This document shows positions 1-10,290 of a DNA stretch of 64,000 nt, piece by piece. A program made the translations under genes and the position numbers. Below the pieces are notes generated by a model, which searched no databases, was not told the origin of the DNA, and was given only the letters and a program-made list of their open reading frames with translations. The stretch is from Pantoea stewartii subsp. stewartii. GTDB taxonomy: Bacteria > Pseudomonadota > Gammaproteobacteria > Enterobacterales > Enterobacteriaceae. Location of the stretch: positions 62,001 through 126,000 of the forward strand of contig NZ_VZPF01000001.1 of assembly GCF_008801695.1 (NCBI RefSeq). Direction: 5' to 3'. Within the stretch, counting starts at the first letter, position 1, and the number at the start of each line of letters is the position of its first letter.

Positions 1-1059
1 TATCATCGAACCCCGCCCACGCACGTCCGCCAGCGCGTTACAACCCGCGCCTTTCAGCGTTTCGGCCAGTTGCCCGCCCAGTTGCAGGGCGCGCTCGCAC
101 AGGTTCTCCTCACGAATCACCTCCAGTACGGCCAGTGCGGCTGCAATGGCAGGAGGGCTTCCCGCATAGGTGCCACCCAGCCCGCCGGGTAACGGGGCAT
201 CCATAATCTCAGCCCGTCCGGACACGGCCGACAACGGCATCCCGCCGGCCAGGCTTTTCGCCATGGTGATCAGGTCAGGCTGCACATCGGAATAGTACTC
301 ACTGGCAAACAGTTTCCCGGTGCGGGCAAAACCACTTTGAATCTCATCGGCAATCAGCAGGATGCCGTGTTCATCGCACAGCTTACGTAGCGCGGTGACG
401 AAGCCCGCCGGTGCGACATTGAAACCGCCTTCACCCTGGATCGGCTCATAAATGATCGCTGCGACCTGCTGCGGGCTGATATCGCAGCGAAAAATCGTTT
501 GTACACTCTCCAGCGCGTCCTCGACGCTACAGCCATGCAGTGCATTCGGGTAGCGGGCATGAAATACTGAGCCAGCAAAAGGGCCGAAACCGGTTTTGTA
601 CGGGGTCACTTTGCCGGTCAGCGACATCGTCATGTTGGTGCGCCCGTGAAACGCGCCGGTAAACGCGATGATGCCGGGACGGCCGGTCGCCGCGCGGGCA
701 ATTTTTACCGCGTTCTCAACCGCTTCCGCGCCGGTGGAGAAAAAGGTGGTTTTAGCAGGGCCGTTGACTGGCACCCGCGCATTCAGTTTTTCCGCAAGGG
801 CGATGTAATTTTCATAGGGCACGATCTGAAATGCAGTATGGGTAAAACAGTCGAGCTGTTCTTTGATGGCGGCGATGACCTTAGGATGACGGTGTCCGGT
901 GTTCAGTACGGCAATGCCGGCACTGAAATCGATGATTTCGCGGCCCTCGTGATCCCACAGCGTGGCGTTTTCAGCTTTCACCGCATAGAAATCGCACATG
1001 ACGCCCACGCCGCGTGGCGTGGCATTGAGACGACGGACCTGCACTTCACTGTTACTCAT
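1..1059 (-). CDS. gabT: 4-aminobutyrate aminotransferase GabT, 3' end outside window
   Basis: PLP-dependent class III aminotransferase that moves the amino group of GABA to 2-oxoglutarate, giving succinate semialdehyde and glutamate in the cytosol. Only the first 353 codons are inside the window; the frame is open at base 1. The start is ATG at 1059 (MSNSEVQVRRLNATPRGVGV). The family core is visible: FFSTGAEAVENAVKIAR (PLP phosphate region), EPIQGEGGFNVAP, LLIADEIQSGFARTG (the Asp that holds the pyridine nitrogen) and the Schiff-base lysine in LITMAKSLAGG at residue 268, the number expected for E. coli GabT. It is divergent from a MocR-type regulator 117 bp away, the usual arrangement for a GABA-responsive regulator and its target. 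Other class III aminotransferases (putrescine, ornithine) are less likely given the length register and sequence. Confidence 0.9.
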   Translation of the reverse strand, partial: MSNSEVQVRRLNATPRGVGVMCDFYAVKAENATLWDHEGREIIDFSAGIAVLNTGHRHPKVIAAIKEQLDCFTHTAFQIVPYENYIALAEKLNARVPVNGPAKTTFFSTGAEAVENAVKIARAATGRPGIIAFTGAFHGRTNMTMSLTGKVTPYKTGFGPFAGSVFHARYPNALHGCSVEDALESVQTIFRCDISPQQVAAIIYEPIQGEGGFNVAPAGFVTALRKLCDEHGILLIADEIQSGFARTGKLFASEYYSDVQPDLITMAKSLAGGMPLSAVSGRAEIMDAPLPGGLGGTYAGSPPAIAAALAVLEVIREENLCERALQLGGQLAETLKGAGCNALADVRGRGSMI

Positions 1060-1111
1060 AACGCGACCTCGTGGTGTTTGTTTCCATATTGTTACAGTGG
1101 AATTTGCCTTC

Positions 1112-1141
1112 TTGGTTTTAGCGTTTTCAGGGTTTTATAAT
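1112..1141 (+). promoter_or_regulatory. Candidate promoter of the MocR-type regulator
   Basis: A perfect TATAAT lies at 1136-1141, with TTGGTT at 1112-1117 as a candidate -35 (18-bp spacer), inside the 117-bp gap between gabT and its divergent regulator. MocR proteins usually bind here and repress their own gene; no clear direct-repeat operator was identified. Confidence 0.45.
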
Positions 1142-1176
1142 CCAGAGCCAGTTTTTTTTATTTTGAGGTACCAATT

Positions 1177-2670
1177 TTGCGAAGCTTACTCGGTGACCTG
1201 CTTGCACAACGGCTGGCCGCGCTGTCCGGCGGTACGCTGAATAAGCGACTGTATGACGCGCTGCAGGCGGCGATTCAGGATGGATCCATTGCCACCGCAA
1301 CACGGCTGCCCGCCAGCCGCGACCTTGCTCGCGAACTCGCGGTCTCACGCAATACCGTACTGGCCGTGTATGAACAGTTGCAGTCAGAGGGGTACTTACA
1401 AACCCGCACAGGCAGCGGCACGTTTGTCAGTGCGGTGCTGCCTGAAGAGGTGCCAGACGGGCCGCTGGTCAGGCCGGTTTCGCCGCCAATGAAGCCCGTC
1501 AGGCTGTCCCGTCGGGGATCGCGATTACTGGCAAACAGCGGTGCCGGAAGTCATCAGTGGGGGGCGTTTATGCCCGGCGTACCGGATGTCAGTCACATGC
1601 CGCACGACATCTGGCGCAAAATCCAGCTTCGTCTGAGCCGACGCCTGCCCGTTGAGAACCTGAGCTATGCCAGCCACGGCGGCTGCACCGAGCTGCAACA
1701 GGCGCTGGCCGATTACCTGCGGGTGATTCGTTCCGTCAACTGCAGCCCCGAGCAGGTACTGGTGACCGCAGGCACGCATCAGTCGCTGGATCTGCTGGCA
1801 AAGATGCTGTGCGATCCGGGTGACCGGGCGCTGGTAGAGGAACCTGGCTACTGGGGCATTCGTAACGTGCTGGCGGTGAACGGCGTTACGCTGATCCCTA
1901 CGCCGGTTGACGAGCAGGGGCTGGTGCTGCCCCCGGAGCAGCCTGACAGCCCTGCGCCGCGTTTAATCTGCGTGACGCCTTCCCATCAGTATCCACTGGG
2001 TGCGGTGATGAGCCTGCAACGGCGGCATGAGTTACTGGAGCGTGCGAAGCGCAGCGGCAGTTGGGTGGTGGAAGATGACTACGATGGCGAGTTCCGTTTT
2101 TCCGGCAGCCCGATACCCGCGCTGCAAGGGCTGGCGGCGGATGCGCCTGTCATATACCTGGGGACGTTCAGCAAAACGTTGTATCCTGGCATTCGACTCA
2201 GTTACATGGTGGTGCCTAAATCCATGGCTACGCGTATGAAAATGGCGCACTCCGAGCTCTATCGCGGCGGTTATGGGCTGGTGCAGCTCACGCTGGCCGC
2301 GTTTATCCGCGAAGGGCACTATGCGGCTCATGTACGGCGGATGCGGCAGATCTACAGTCGTCGCCGCGCGGCGCTGGTCGCCGTGATCAGCCAGTCGCTG
2401 GGGGCCGACTGGATTGTGCATCACAGCAATGCGGGGCTGCATCTGGTGCTAAGACTGCCCGACAGCATCGACGATGTGGCGTTCAGCGCTGAGCTTGAAC
2501 AATGCGGTGTGCTGACGCGCCCGCTGTCTTCCTACTACCTGCAAGGCACGCCGCAGCGTGGGTTACTTTTGGGCTATGCCTGCGTTGACGAAGCGGATAT
2601 CCCCAGTGCGTTCGCGCCTGTCCTTGCCCGTCTGGAACACCACCTGCAAATCGCCTCAGTTTCCCCCTGA
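1177..2670 (+). CDS. MocR/GabR-type transcriptional regulator with aminotransferase-fold domain
   Basis: A 497-residue chimeric regulator: an N-terminal GntR-type winged helix (about residues 15-85, with ARLPASRDLARELAVSRNTV-like character) is followed by a long class I aminotransferase-fold domain that binds PLP. The lysine expected to hold PLP is in GTFSKTLYPGIR (about residue 333), and VVEDDYDGEFRFSG is the typical MocR motif carrying the PLP-contacting Asp. The start chosen is TTG at 1177, with a GAGG-like ribosome site at about 1164; no upstream ATG fits. Divergence from gabT suggests it senses GABA or PLP and controls gabT, as GabR does in Bacillus. A PdxR-type role in pyridoxine synthesis is the alternative name such proteins often receive; no pdxST genes are nearby, so GabR-like is preferred by context. 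Confidence 0.82.
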   Translation: MRSLLGDLLAQRLAALSGGTLNKRLYDALQAAIQDGSIATATRLPASRDLARELAVSRNTVLAVYEQLQSEGYLQTRTGSGTFVSAVLPEEVPDGPLVRPVSPPMKPVRLSRRGSRLLANSGAGSHQWGAFMPGVPDVSHMPHDIWRKIQLRLSRRLPVENLSYASHGGCTELQQALADYLRVIRSVNCSPEQVLVTAGTHQSLDLLAKMLCDPGDRALVEEPGYWGIRNVLAVNGVTLIPTPVDEQGLVLPPEQPDSPAPRLICVTPSHQYPLGAVMSLQRRHELLERAKRSGSWVVEDDYDGEFRFSGSPIPALQGLAADAPVIYLGTFSKTLYPGIRLSYMVVPKSMATRMKMAHSELYRGGYGLVQLTLAAFIREGHYAAHVRRMRQIYSRRRAALVAVISQSLGADWIVHHSNAGLHLVLRLPDSIDDVAFSAELEQCGVLTRPLSSYYLQGTPQRGLLLGYACVDEADIPSAFAPVLARLEHHLQIASVSP

Positions 2671-2935
2671 TGCACCACAAGTGTGCAACCTCTTACCTTG
2701 CCTGATTCTGTGATCTCATTCACGTTAATGTAATGTTAAATTTAAAAAGGCAATAAAATACAAAGGCCTGCATGAAGGTTTTGCAAGCCTGTTCGTTTTA
2801 TTTTGTCAAATTCTGCTTGTGCGAATCAGCGGCGTTATGGTAGTGCTAAAAAAAGGCCCGCCAGGATTCGCATGTCAAACGGATGATGCATGAATCGTGC
2901 CGAAACCCTTTCCATCCTGTTTTCGAGAATACGCC
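2671..2935. other. AT-rich intergenic stretch with weak hairpin
   Basis: This 265-bp gap separates the MocR gene from the ABC ATPase. An imperfect stem (2764-2772 with 2782-2790, one mismatch) followed by a T-rich stretch may end MocR transcription. No convincing promoter or small gene was seen. Confidence 0.35.
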
Positions 2936-4021
2936 ATGAGAAATTTTGTCAGTTTCAGGAATATCAAAAAGAGTTACGACGGCGACAAGCTGGTGGTGCG
3001 CAACCTTAATCTGGACGTGGCAGAAGGGGAGTTTTTGACGCTGTTAGGGCCCTCAGGATCGGGGAAAACCACCAGCCTGATGATGCTGGCGGGCTTTGAA
3101 ACGCCCACCGATGGCGAGATTCTGCTGCGTGATAAACCCCTGCACACGCTGCCGCCCCATCAGCGTGATATCGGCATGGTGTTTCAGAATTATGCGCTGT
3201 TTCCCCATATGACCGTGGCGGAGAATCTGGCATTTCCCCTATCCATACGTCGCCTGAGCAAAGCGGATATCAAAGTACGGGTTAAGCGCGTGCTGGATAT
3301 GATTAAACTGACGTCGCTGGCCGATCGCTATCCTGCCCAGATGTCGGGTGGCCAGCAGCAACGTGTAGCGCTGGCGCGGGCACTGGTTTTTGAACCCAGG
3401 CTGATCCTGATGGATGAACCGTTAGGGGCACTGGATAAACAGCTGCGTGAGCATATGCAGATGGAAATCAAGCAACTGCACAACCTGCTTGGGCTGACCA
3501 TCGTTTACGTCACGCATGACCAGAGCGAAGCAATGACCATGTCAGACCGGGTCGCGGTGTTTAATGATGGCATGATTCAGCAGATGGACAGCCCGAGTAA
3601 ACTTTATGAGCAGCCAGATAATGCCTTTGTTGCACAGTTTATCGGCGAAAATAACTGCCTGTTAGCCACACAATCGGGTCAAAAGGGCGAGTATTATCAG
3701 GTGGCGCTGGATAATGGCGTTCATCTGGACGCGCTGAAAGTCCGACCCAGTTCGCCTGGCAAACGTATCCAGCTCAGCATCCGGCCCGAACGCATCAACG
3801 TGAACGCACCAAAACCGGGCGACCAGTCTGTGCAGGCTACCATTCAACAGTTTATCTATCTGGGTGATCATGTCCGCATGCTGACCGACGTGGCCGGGCA
3901 GGGGAATTTTATGGTGAAACTGGCCTCATCCGATGTCGCGCCTGATTGGAAACCGGGGAGCGAGGTTATGCTTTCCTGGCAGCCACAGCATTTACGTGCG
4001 CTGGATGTGACATTGCAATAA
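2936..4021 (+). CDS. ABC transporter ATP-binding protein, PotA-like (polyamine/2-aminophosphonate type), orphan
   Basis: A 361-residue ATPase that would drive import of a small organic solute across the inner membrane. Domains in order: Walker [10 protein letters not shown] (38-46), Q-loop in [11 protein letters not shown], signature [14 protein letters not shown], Walker [13 protein letters not shown], switch His in [14 protein letters not shown], then a C-terminal TOBE-like regulatory domain (about residues 240-361). The start is taken at ATG 2936 ([10 protein letters not shown]), which matches where this family begins; the frame is open 13 codons further upstream. There is no permease or binding-protein gene next to it: a strong terminator and convergent pta follow at once. 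With gabT and its regulator upstream, a GABA or polyamine substrate is plausible but is inference only. Confidence 0.82.
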   Translation: MRNFVSFRNIKKSYDGDKLVVRNLNLDVAEGEFLTLLGPSGSGKTTSLMMLAGFETPTDGEILLRDKPLHTLPPHQRDIGMVFQNYALFPHMTVAENLAFPLSIRRLSKADIKVRVKRVLDMIKLTSLADRYPAQMSGGQQQRVALARALVFEPRLILMDEPLGALDKQLREHMQMEIKQLHNLLGLTIVYVTHDQSEAMTMSDRVAVFNDGMIQQMDSPSKLYEQPDNAFVAQFIGENNCLLATQSGQKGEYYQVALDNGVHLDALKVRPSSPGKRIQLSIRPERINVNAPKPGDQSVQATIQQFIYLGDHVRMLTDVAGQGNFMVKLASSDVAPDWKPGSEVMLSWQPQHLRALDVTLQ

Positions 4022-4023
4022 AA

Positions 4024-4050
4024 AAAGAGCATGCGGGCTGCATGCTCTTT
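4024..4050. terminator. Bidirectional hairpin between the ABC ATPase and pta
   Basis: A perfect 11-bp stem (4024-4034 with 4040-4050) and 5-nt loop, with A-tract on one side and T-tract on the other, starts 2 bp after the ATPase stop codon and lies 27 bp beyond the pta stop. It can serve both convergent transcripts. Confidence 0.85.
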
Positions 4051-4076
4051 GTTCTCACTACCGGTCAGGCGGTTTG

Positions 4077-6224
4077 TTACTGGCCTTCCGCCTGGAGTGA
4101 CTGAATCGCTGTCAGGGCAATGGTATAGACGATGTCGTCCACCAGCGCACCGCGCGACAGGTCGTTAACGGGTTTACGCATCCCTTGCAGCATCGGTCCG
4201 ATAGAAATCAGATCGGCTGAGCGCTGTACCGCTTTATAGGTGGTGTTACCGGTATTCAGATCCGGGAAGATAAATACCGTTGCGCGACCCGCGACCTGCG
4301 AGTTTGGCGCTTTCGATTTCGCGACGTCTTCCATAATCGCCGCGTCATACTGCAGCGGACCGTCAATGACGAGATCCGGGCGTTTTTCCTGTGCCAGACG
4401 GGTAGCTTCGCGCACTTTTTCGACGTCGCTTCCTGCCCCGGAGTTACCGGTCGAGTAGGAGATCATCGCCACGCGCGGATCAATACCGAAGGCTTTGGCG
4501 GAATCGGCAGACTGGATAGCAATTTCAGCCAGCTGTTCAGCGGTAGGATCCGGGTTAATCGCGCAGTCGCCATAGACCAGCACCTGCTCCGGCAGCAGCA
4601 TAAAGAATACCGACGAGACCAGAGAGCTGTTCGGGGCGGTTTTAATCAGCTGTAACGGCGGACGAATGGTATTGGCCGTGGTATGCACCGCACCTGAAAC
4701 CAGGCCGTCTACCTCGCCACGCTCCAGCATCATGGTACCGAGCACCACGTTGTCTTCCAGCTGTTCCTGCGCCACCACTTCGGTCATGCCTTTGTTTTTA
4801 CGCAGTTCAACCAGACGCGGAACGTAGTTCTGGCGAACCACTTCAGGGTCAACAATCTCAATGCCTTTACCCAGCTCAACGCCCTGTACTGCGGCCACGC
4901 GCTGAATTTCATCCGGGTTACCTAACAGCACACAGGTCGCAATGCCGCGATCGGCACAGATCGCGGCCGCTTTCACGGTGCGAGGCTCATCGCCTTCTGG
5001 CAGGACGATGCGTTTACCGGCTTTACGTGCCAGCTCGGTCAACTGATAACGGAATGCCGGCGGGGACAGACGACGGCTGCGTTCAGAGGTAGCGGTCAGC
5101 GACTCAATCCAGTCTGCATTGATGTAGCCTGCGACATATTCCTGCACTTTCTCAATGCGCTGTGTGTCGTCTACCGGCACTTCCAGATTGAAGCTTTGCA
5201 GACTCAGTGATGTCTGCCAGGTATTGGTTTTGACCATAAAGACCGGCAGACCGGTCTGGAACGCGCGTTCGCACAGTTTGGCGATCCGCTCGTCGATCTC
5301 GTAGTTACCGGTTAACAGAATAGCCCCAATCTCTACGCCGTTCATGGCGGCCAGACAGGCGGCAACCAGTACATCCGGACGGTCTGCGGAGGTGACCAGC
5401 AGCGAGCCTGGACGGAAGTGCTCAAGCATATGAGGAATGCTGCGGGCACAGAAGGTTACCGACTTCACGCGGCGCGTCTGAATTTCACCTTCATTAATGA
5501 TGCGCGCGTTCAGGTGGCGGCACATATCAATCGCGCGGGTCGCGATCAGATCAAAGCTCCACGGCACGCAACCCAGGATGGGCAACGGGCTGTTGGCAAA
5601 CAATTGGTCGGGATTGATATTGGCAATGCTGGCCTTCGTGGAATCATCGAAGATTTCAGACAGGTCGGGACGCGTCCGGCCCTGTTCGTCGACCGGCGCG
5701 TTCAGCTTGTTAATAATGACGCCGGTGATGTTTTTATTCTTCGCACCGCCAAAGCTGCTTTGCGTCAGTTCGATACGTTCTTTAAGCTGGGCCGGCGAGT
5801 CATTACCCAGCGCGGTCACAAACACAATTTCAGCGTTCAGCGTTTTGGCAATTTCGTAGTTAAGGGCGCTGGCAAACTGATGTTTGCGCGTGGGCACCAG
5901 GCCCTCCACCAGCACCACTTCTGCATCCTGCGTATTTGCATGATAGCGGGCAATGATTTCTTCCATCAGCACGTCCTGCTGATTGGATCCCAGCAAGGAT
6001 TCAACGCGTGACATGGGCAGCGGTTCTGCCGCAGGAATACCGGAATTTTTGCGTACGATGCTGGTGGTTTGGTCGGGCGCATTGCCACCGGCGCGTGGTT
6101 GAGCAATGGGTTTGAAAACGCTCAGTCGAACGCCTTTACGTTCCATGGCGCGAATAACGCCAAGGCTAACGCTGGTCAAGCCGACGCTGGTGCCGGTCGG
6201 AATGAGCATAATTGTACGTGACAC
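4077..6224 (-). CDS. pta: Phosphate acetyltransferase Pta
   Basis: Converts acetyl-CoA and phosphate to acetyl phosphate and CoA; with AckA it forms the acetate overflow/assimilation route and sets the acetyl phosphate pool. At 715 residues it is the long enterobacterial form: an N-terminal P-loop/BioD-like domain ([19 protein letters not shown] at the start), a central DRTGG-type domain, and the C-terminal PTA_PTB catalytic domain from about residue 390 ([54 protein letters not shown]). It lies 69 bp downstream of ackA on the same strand, an operon arrangement conserved in this order, with a hairpin in the gap. Confidence 0.97.
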   Translation of the reverse strand: MSRTIMLIPTGTSVGLTSVSLGVIRAMERKGVRLSVFKPIAQPRAGGNAPDQTTSIVRKNSGIPAAEPLPMSRVESLLGSNQQDVLMEEIIARYHANTQDAEVVLVEGLVPTRKHQFASALNYEIAKTLNAEIVFVTALGNDSPAQLKERIELTQSSFGGAKNKNITGVIINKLNAPVDEQGRTRPDLSEIFDDSTKASIANINPDQLFANSPLPILGCVPWSFDLIATRAIDMCRHLNARIINEGEIQTRRVKSVTFCARSIPHMLEHFRPGSLLVTSADRPDVLVAACLAAMNGVEIGAILLTGNYEIDERIAKLCERAFQTGLPVFMVKTNTWQTSLSLQSFNLEVPVDDTQRIEKVQEYVAGYINADWIESLTATSERSRRLSPPAFRYQLTELARKAGKRIVLPEGDEPRTVKAAAICADRGIATCVLLGNPDEIQRVAAVQGVELGKGIEIVDPEVVRQNYVPRLVELRKNKGMTEVVAQEQLEDNVVLGTMMLERGEVDGLVSGAVHTTANTIRPPLQLIKTAPNSSLVSSVFFMLLPEQVLVYGDCAINPDPTAEQLAEIAIQSADSAKAFGIDPRVAMISYSTGNSGAGSDVEKVREATRLAQEKRPDLVIDGPLQYDAAIMEDVAKSKAPNSQVAGRATVFIFPDLNTGNTTYKAVQRSADLISIGPMLQGMRKPVNDLSRGALVDDIVYTIALTAIQSLQAEGQ

Positions 6225-6263
6225 GATTGCACCTCTCAGAGTTCACTGGGTGTCAAAATAACA

Positions 6264-6283
6264 CCGTCAGCCTGAGCTGACGG
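6264..6283 (-). promoter_or_regulatory. Intergenic hairpin between ackA and pta
   Basis: A perfect 8-bp stem with a 4-nt loop (CCGTCAGC-CTGA-GCTGACGG) lies in the 69-bp ackA-pta gap. The transcript side toward pta continues with only a mildly T-rich run, so it looks like a partial terminator or mRNA-stability element that sets the ackA:pta ratio rather than a full stop. Confidence 0.5.
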
Positions 6284-6293
6284 AGAAAGGATA

Positions 6294-7496
6294 TCAGGCG
6301 GTAAGACGCGCGGCGTCCCTGGCGATGACTAACTCTTCATTCGTTGGGATAACCAGTGCCGGACGCGAGCCCTCTTTGTTGATGAAGCCCGCTTTACCAA
6401 AACGCGCGGCCAGGTTGCGGTCATGATCGAGTTCAAAGCCCAGCAGAGCCAGTTTCTTCAGCGTTAACTCGCGGACCATCGCCGCATTTTCACCGATACC
6501 ACCGGTGAAGATCACGCCATCAAGACGGCCGTCCATCAGCGCAGTATAGCTGCCGATGTATTTGGCGAGGCGATGGCAGAATACGTCCATTGCGCGTTTG
6601 GCATCGTCTTTCGTGGCGTAATTATCTTCAACGTAGCGGCAGTCGCTGGTGACTTCGGTCAGTCCTAACAGACCGGACTCTTTGGTCAGCATCTTGTTGA
6701 TAGCATCCACGTTCATGCCCAATGTATCGTGCAGGAAGAAGATAATGGCCGGATCAATATCCCCGCTGCGGGTGCCCATCACCAGGCCTTCCAGCGGCGT
6801 CAGCCCCATGGAGGTATCCACACATTCTCCGTTACGGATGGCAGAAACCGATCCACCGTTACCGAGGTGACAGGTGATGATATTCAGGGTTTCCAGCGGC
6901 TTATTCAGCATTTTTGCCGCTTCGTGGGTCACATAGTAGTGGCTGGTACCGTGCGCACCGTAGCGACGCACGCCGTGATCTTTGTAGAGCGCATAGGGCA
7001 GCGCATAGAGATAGGATTCTTCCGGCATTGTCTGATGGAAAGCGGTGTCAAAAACCGCCACATTCTTGTCAGACAAATGGGGGAAGTTTTTCATCGCTTC
7101 ATCAATGCCGATCAGGCCCGCAGGATTATGCAGCGGTGCAAAAGAAGCGGCATCTTTGATACCCTGAACGACAGCGTCAGAGATCACGACCGATTGCGTC
7201 AATTTTTCACCGCCGTGGACGATGCGATGACCTATTGCAGCGATTTGTGCCGAAAGCTCTGGTTTTTGTGCCAGAATTGTTTTAACAATGAAATTCAGTG
7301 CTTCGCTGTGGGCAGCGCCAGCATCTAAAGGTGCTTCCTGTTTTTGGCCGTCAAGCTTCCACTTGATCCGCGCTTCGGGCAGGTGAAAACATTCAGCCAG
7401 ACCTGACAGAAATTCGTCTCCGGTGGTGGGATTCAGAATGGCAAACTTAAGGGATGAGCTGCCGCAGTTCAGGACCAGTACTAACTTACTCGACAT
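6294..7496 (-). CDS. ackA: Acetate kinase AckA
   Basis: Interconverts acetyl phosphate + ADP and acetate + ATP in the cytosol, partner of Pta downstream. The 400-residue length equals E. coli AckA. Signatures seen: N-terminal [15 protein letters not shown] phosphate motif, GHRIVHGGE, the catalytic region [35 protein letters not shown] and [15 protein letters not shown] near the C-terminus, all typical of the ASKHA fold of acetate kinases. The ATG at 7496 is the only sensible start. Transcription runs away from yfbV. Confidence 0.98.
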   Translation of the reverse strand: MSSKLVLVLNCGSSSLKFAILNPTTGDEFLSGLAECFHLPEARIKWKLDGQKQEAPLDAGAAHSEALNFIVKTILAQKPELSAQIAAIGHRIVHGGEKLTQSVVISDAVVQGIKDAASFAPLHNPAGLIGIDEAMKNFPHLSDKNVAVFDTAFHQTMPEESYLYALPYALYKDHGVRRYGAHGTSHYYVTHEAAKMLNKPLETLNIITCHLGNGGSVSAIRNGECVDTSMGLTPLEGLVMGTRSGDIDPAIIFFLHDTLGMNVDAINKMLTKESGLLGLTEVTSDCRYVEDNYATKDDAKRAMDVFCHRLAKYIGSYTALMDGRLDGVIFTGGIGENAAMVRELTLKKLALLGFELDHDRNLAARFGKAGFINKEGSRPALVIPTNEELVIARDAARLTA

Positions 7497-7829
7497 GGAA
7501 GTACCTATTTGTTAAAAGTGGCTAAAAAAAACGCAATCAGACATACAGCGTAGCCTATTGAAGCTGCCAGATTAATGACAAAAGTCATACCCGGGTCAAA
7601 ATAATGCGTTATACGCAAAAAAAGTTGAGTTTTTACGCATAAATTTTAAATCACGCTTAAAACGGGTCTTATCGCCTCTGTGACAAAGAAGGTTGCGACA
7701 CTGACGCGACTAAAACGGCGTCAGAATAGCCGGAGTCACCTTTAAAGACAAAAAGATTTGAAGGATGTTACGTAAAGTTGTGTCGTTATAGTTATTTTTC
7801 AAAAAATACAGCATTAGTTGAGGCGAGCC
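7497..7829. promoter_or_regulatory. ackA/yfbV divergent promoter region
   Basis: This 333-bp AT-rich gap lies between the divergent ackA and yfbV starts and must hold promoters for both. In E. coli this interval is under oxygen control (ArcA, FNR), but I could not assign a specific site here. No gene was seen. Confidence 0.5.
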
Positions 7830-8279
7830 ATGGCGAATCAATCTAACACGGGCTGGTTCCGGATGTTTCAGCGCGGACAGCATTATATGAAGACGTGGCC
7901 CAATGATAAACGTCTGGCACCAGTCTTTCCCGAAAACCGGGTATCAACGGCCACGCGTTTTGCCATTCGCTTTATGCCCCCGCTGGCGGTGTTTACACTG
8001 ACCTGGCAGATCGCGATGGGTGGGCAACTGGGCCCTGCCGTCGCGACAGCGCTTTTCGCCTGCAGTTTACCGATGCAGGGATTGTGGTGGCTGGGCAAAC
8101 GTTCGGTCACGCCACTGCCGCCGACGCTTCTGCGCTGGTTTCATGACGTGCGCACCAAACTGGAAGCCGCAGGGCAGGCGATTGCGCCGGTTGAAGGCAC
8201 GCCAACGTATCAGGCGCTTGCCGATCTGCTGAAGCGCGCCTTTAAGCAACTGGACCGGACTTTTCTGGACGATCTCTAA
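7830..8279 (+). CDS. yfbV: UPF0208 membrane protein YfbV
   Basis: A 149-residue inner-membrane protein with two close hydrophobic segments (about residues 45-90: [20 protein letters not shown] and the following [20 protein letters not shown] stretch). In E. coli YfbV has been linked to insulation of the Ter chromosomal macrodomain; the biochemical activity is unknown. The conserved run RSVTPLPP and the C-terminal [13 protein letters not shown] match the family. ATG 7830 is preferred over TTG 7818 because GAGG at 7819-7822 sits at ribosome-site distance and the family starts there. It stands alone, divergent from ackA. Confidence 0.93.
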   Translation: MANQSNTGWFRMFQRGQHYMKTWPNDKRLAPVFPENRVSTATRFAIRFMPPLAVFTLTWQIAMGGQLGPAVATALFACSLPMQGLWWLGKRSVTPLPPTLLRWFHDVRTKLEAAGQAIAPVEGTPTYQALADLLKRAFKQLDRTFLDDL

Positions 8280-8421
8280 CCTGCAGCGTGCCGAAATATT
8301 GCATGTGAATCTGTGGTTAAATCAATGAAAAGCGATGTGGCAACCTCCGCATCGCTCCCCCTGTGTCATCATCCTTCCCTCGTATAAAACCTGAACAGCC
8401 TCTGGGCTGAGGGAGAGAAAG

Positions 8422-8916
8422 ATGGAAATGACCCATGCACAACGCTTAATTCTGGCGAACCAGTACAAAATGATGGCGATGCTGGAGCCTGAGAATGCGG
8501 AGCGCTTTCGGCGTTATCAGACCATTATTGAGCGCGGCTACAGCCTGCAGATGCGTGAACTGGATAAAGAGTTCGGCGAACTCTCTGAAGCCACCTGCCG
8601 TACGCTCATCGACATCATGGAAATGCACCATGCGCTACAGATTTCCTGGTCTAATCTGAAAACCGAAGGAGAGATCGATACCCGGCGCCTGGCGTTTCTG
8701 GGATTTGATGCGGCTACGGAATCCCGCTACCTTGGCTATGTACGCTTTATGGTGAATACGGAAGGGCGCTACACGCATTTTGATTCCGGCACGCACGGCT
8801 TCAATGCACAAACACCGATGTGGGAAAAGTATCAACGCATGCTGGCTTTATGGCAGACTTGTCCCCGCCAGTACCATTTAAGCGTAAACGAGATTGCGCA
8901 AATCATTAACGCCTGA
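8422..8916 (+). CDS. yfbU: YfbU family protein
   Basis: A 164-residue soluble protein of the UPF0304/YfbU family, whose role is unknown; overproduction phenotypes in E. coli involve cell death, but no reaction is assigned. The N-terminus ([18 protein letters not shown]) and the central [19 protein letters not shown] and [18 protein letters not shown] segments are nearly family-invariant. A GAGG-type ribosome site precedes the ATG. It is 13 bp upstream of hxpA, so the two are likely co-transcribed. Confidence 0.95.
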   Translation: MEMTHAQRLILANQYKMMAMLEPENAERFRRYQTIIERGYSLQMRELDKEFGELSEATCRTLIDIMEMHHALQISWSNLKTEGEIDTRRLAFLGFDAATESRYLGYVRFMVNTEGRYTHFDSGTHGFNAQTPMWEKYQRMLALWQTCPRQYHLSVNEIAQIINA

Positions 8917-8929
8917 TGAGGAGTGACGT

Positions 8930-9589
8930 GTGGAGTACAGTGGTTTTTTGTTTGATTTAGACGGCACCTTAGTGGATTCATTACCGGCGGTTGAACGTGC
9001 CTGGTCTAACTGGGGCGCACGTCATGGCATTGCGGCTGATGAAATTCTGGACTTCATTCACGGTAAACAGGCAATCACCTCACTGCGTCATTTTATGGCC
9101 GGTCAGTCAGAGGCCGCGATTCAGGCCGAGTTCCTGGCACTGGAAAAAACGGAAGCGGAAGATACGGACGGTGTGAAGGCGTTACCAGGTGCCCTGGCGC
9201 TGCTCACTCAGCTTAATGAACTGCAGATCCCCTGGGCAATTGTTACTTCAGGTTCTGTGCCAGTGGCTCATGCCCGCCACAAAGCGGCGGGCCTGCCTCT
9301 GCCTGCGGTCTTCATTACGGCTGAGCAGGTAGCAAAGGGTAAGCCTGAACCCGATCCCTACCTGCTGGGTGCCGAAAGGCTGAAACTGTCTCCAGCCGAC
9401 TGTGTTGTGGTTGAAGATGCGCCTGCTGGCGTGATCGCCGGGCTGTCGGCGGGCTGTGCCGTCATTGCTGTCAATGCGCCAGACGAGACACCGCGACTGG
9501 ATGACGTGGCGCTGCGCCTGACTTCACTGGCGTCACTAATCATTACCAGACAGCCAGCGGGTAAGTTTGCCTTTCACAGCCAGCCTTAA
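8930..9589 (+). CDS. hxpA: Hexitol/sugar phosphatase HxpA (YfbT), HAD superfamily
   Basis: A 219-residue HAD phosphatase that dephosphorylates small sugar and hexitol phosphates in the cytosol. Motif I is FLFDLDGTLVDS (nucleophile and acid Asp), motif II is IVTSGS, the motif III lysine is in KGKPEPDPYL, and motif IV is VVEDAPAGV. A helical cap domain lies between motifs I and II. The start is GTG at 8930, preceded by GAGGAG; this places motif I at the family position. It follows yfbU by 13 bp. The carrier yfbS, which lies between hxpA and yfbR in E. coli, is absent here: yfbR follows directly in convergent orientation. Confidence 0.93.
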   Translation: MEYSGFLFDLDGTLVDSLPAVERAWSNWGARHGIAADEILDFIHGKQAITSLRHFMAGQSEAAIQAEFLALEKTEAEDTDGVKALPGALALLTQLNELQIPWAIVTSGSVPVAHARHKAAGLPLPAVFITAEQVAKGKPEPDPYLLGAERLKLSPADCVVVEDAPAGVIAGLSAGCAVIAVNAPDETPRLDDVALRLTSLASLIITRQPAGKFAFHSQP

Positions 9590-9619
9590 GTGCAGAGTGG
9601 CGGCATCGGGCCGCCCGAA

Positions 9620-10219
9620 TCAGAGCGGTGTATCTTGCGAGATTTCGTCCAGAGACAGGCTAAAGCTTGGGATAAACACCTCAACAAAATAGCTCATTTC
9701 AGGCGAGCGACGCTGAGTCAGGGTTTTTTCCAGCCGCGCCTTGGCGAGTAAGAATTCATTGTTGCCTGCCGACAACTCTTCCAGGCATTTAACGTAGGCG
9801 CAGAGTGCGTCGGCCTGCTTCACTACCGCTTTCTCATCTTCACTGTGCAGATGTTCATCAATCAGCGGGCGATAAACGTCCTGCAACTCGTCGGGCAGCA
9901 TCTCAATCAACTTCTGCTGCGCGATTTTCTCAATCTTTTTGTATTCATGGGCAATTTGCGCGTTGTAATACTTCACCGGCGTAGGCAAATCGCCCGTGAG
10001 CACTTCACTGGCATCATGGTACAGCGCCATCATCGCGATGCGCTCGGCATTCAGGTTACCGTTAAACTTTTTGTTCTTGATGATGGCCAGCGCATGGGCG
10101 ACCATCGCCACCTGTAAACTGTGTTCAGAGACGTTTTCGGTCCGCACGTTACGCATCAGTGGCCAGCGGTTAATCAGTTTGAGGCGTGAGAGGTGGGCGA
10201 AGAAATGGCTTTGAGTCAT
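9620..10219 (-). CDS. yfbR: 5'-deoxynucleotidase YfbR
   Basis: A 199-residue HD-domain metal enzyme that removes the phosphate from deoxyribonucleoside 5'-monophosphates (dAMP, dTMP and others) during nucleotide turnover. Metal ligands are visible in [17 protein letters not shown] (His) and [20 protein letters not shown] (the HD pair), with a later Asp in [14 protein letters not shown]. Length equals the E. coli enzyme. It lies 71 bp downstream of alaA on the same strand, separated by a hairpin. Confidence 0.96.
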   Translation of the reverse strand: MTQSHFFAHLSRLKLINRWPLMRNVRTENVSEHSLQVAMVAHALAIIKNKKFNGNLNAERIAMMALYHDASEVLTGDLPTPVKYYNAQIAHEYKKIEKIAQQKLIEMLPDELQDVYRPLIDEHLHSEDEKAVVKQADALCAYVKCLEELSAGNNEFLLAKARLEKTLTQRRSPEMSYFVEVFIPSFSLSLDEISQDTPL

Positions 10220-10240
10220 GGTCGTTCCTGTTTACGACAG

Positions 10241-10261
10241 GGGGAGAGGTCAACTCTCCCC
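10241..10261 (-). terminator. Hairpin between alaA and yfbR
   Basis: A perfect 8-bp stem (GGGGAGAG / CTCTCCCC) with a 5-nt loop lies 29 bp after the alaA stop. It lacks a real T-tract in the alaA direction, so it may attenuate or protect the mRNA rather than end it. Confidence 0.45.
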
Positions 10262-10290
10262 AAAATGACATCAGTATAGATGCAACAGGA

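Noticed and set aside
7818-7829. Longer yfbV start at TTG 7818
   Set aside because: The extra MRRA codons would cover the ribosome site; ATG 7830 matches the family.
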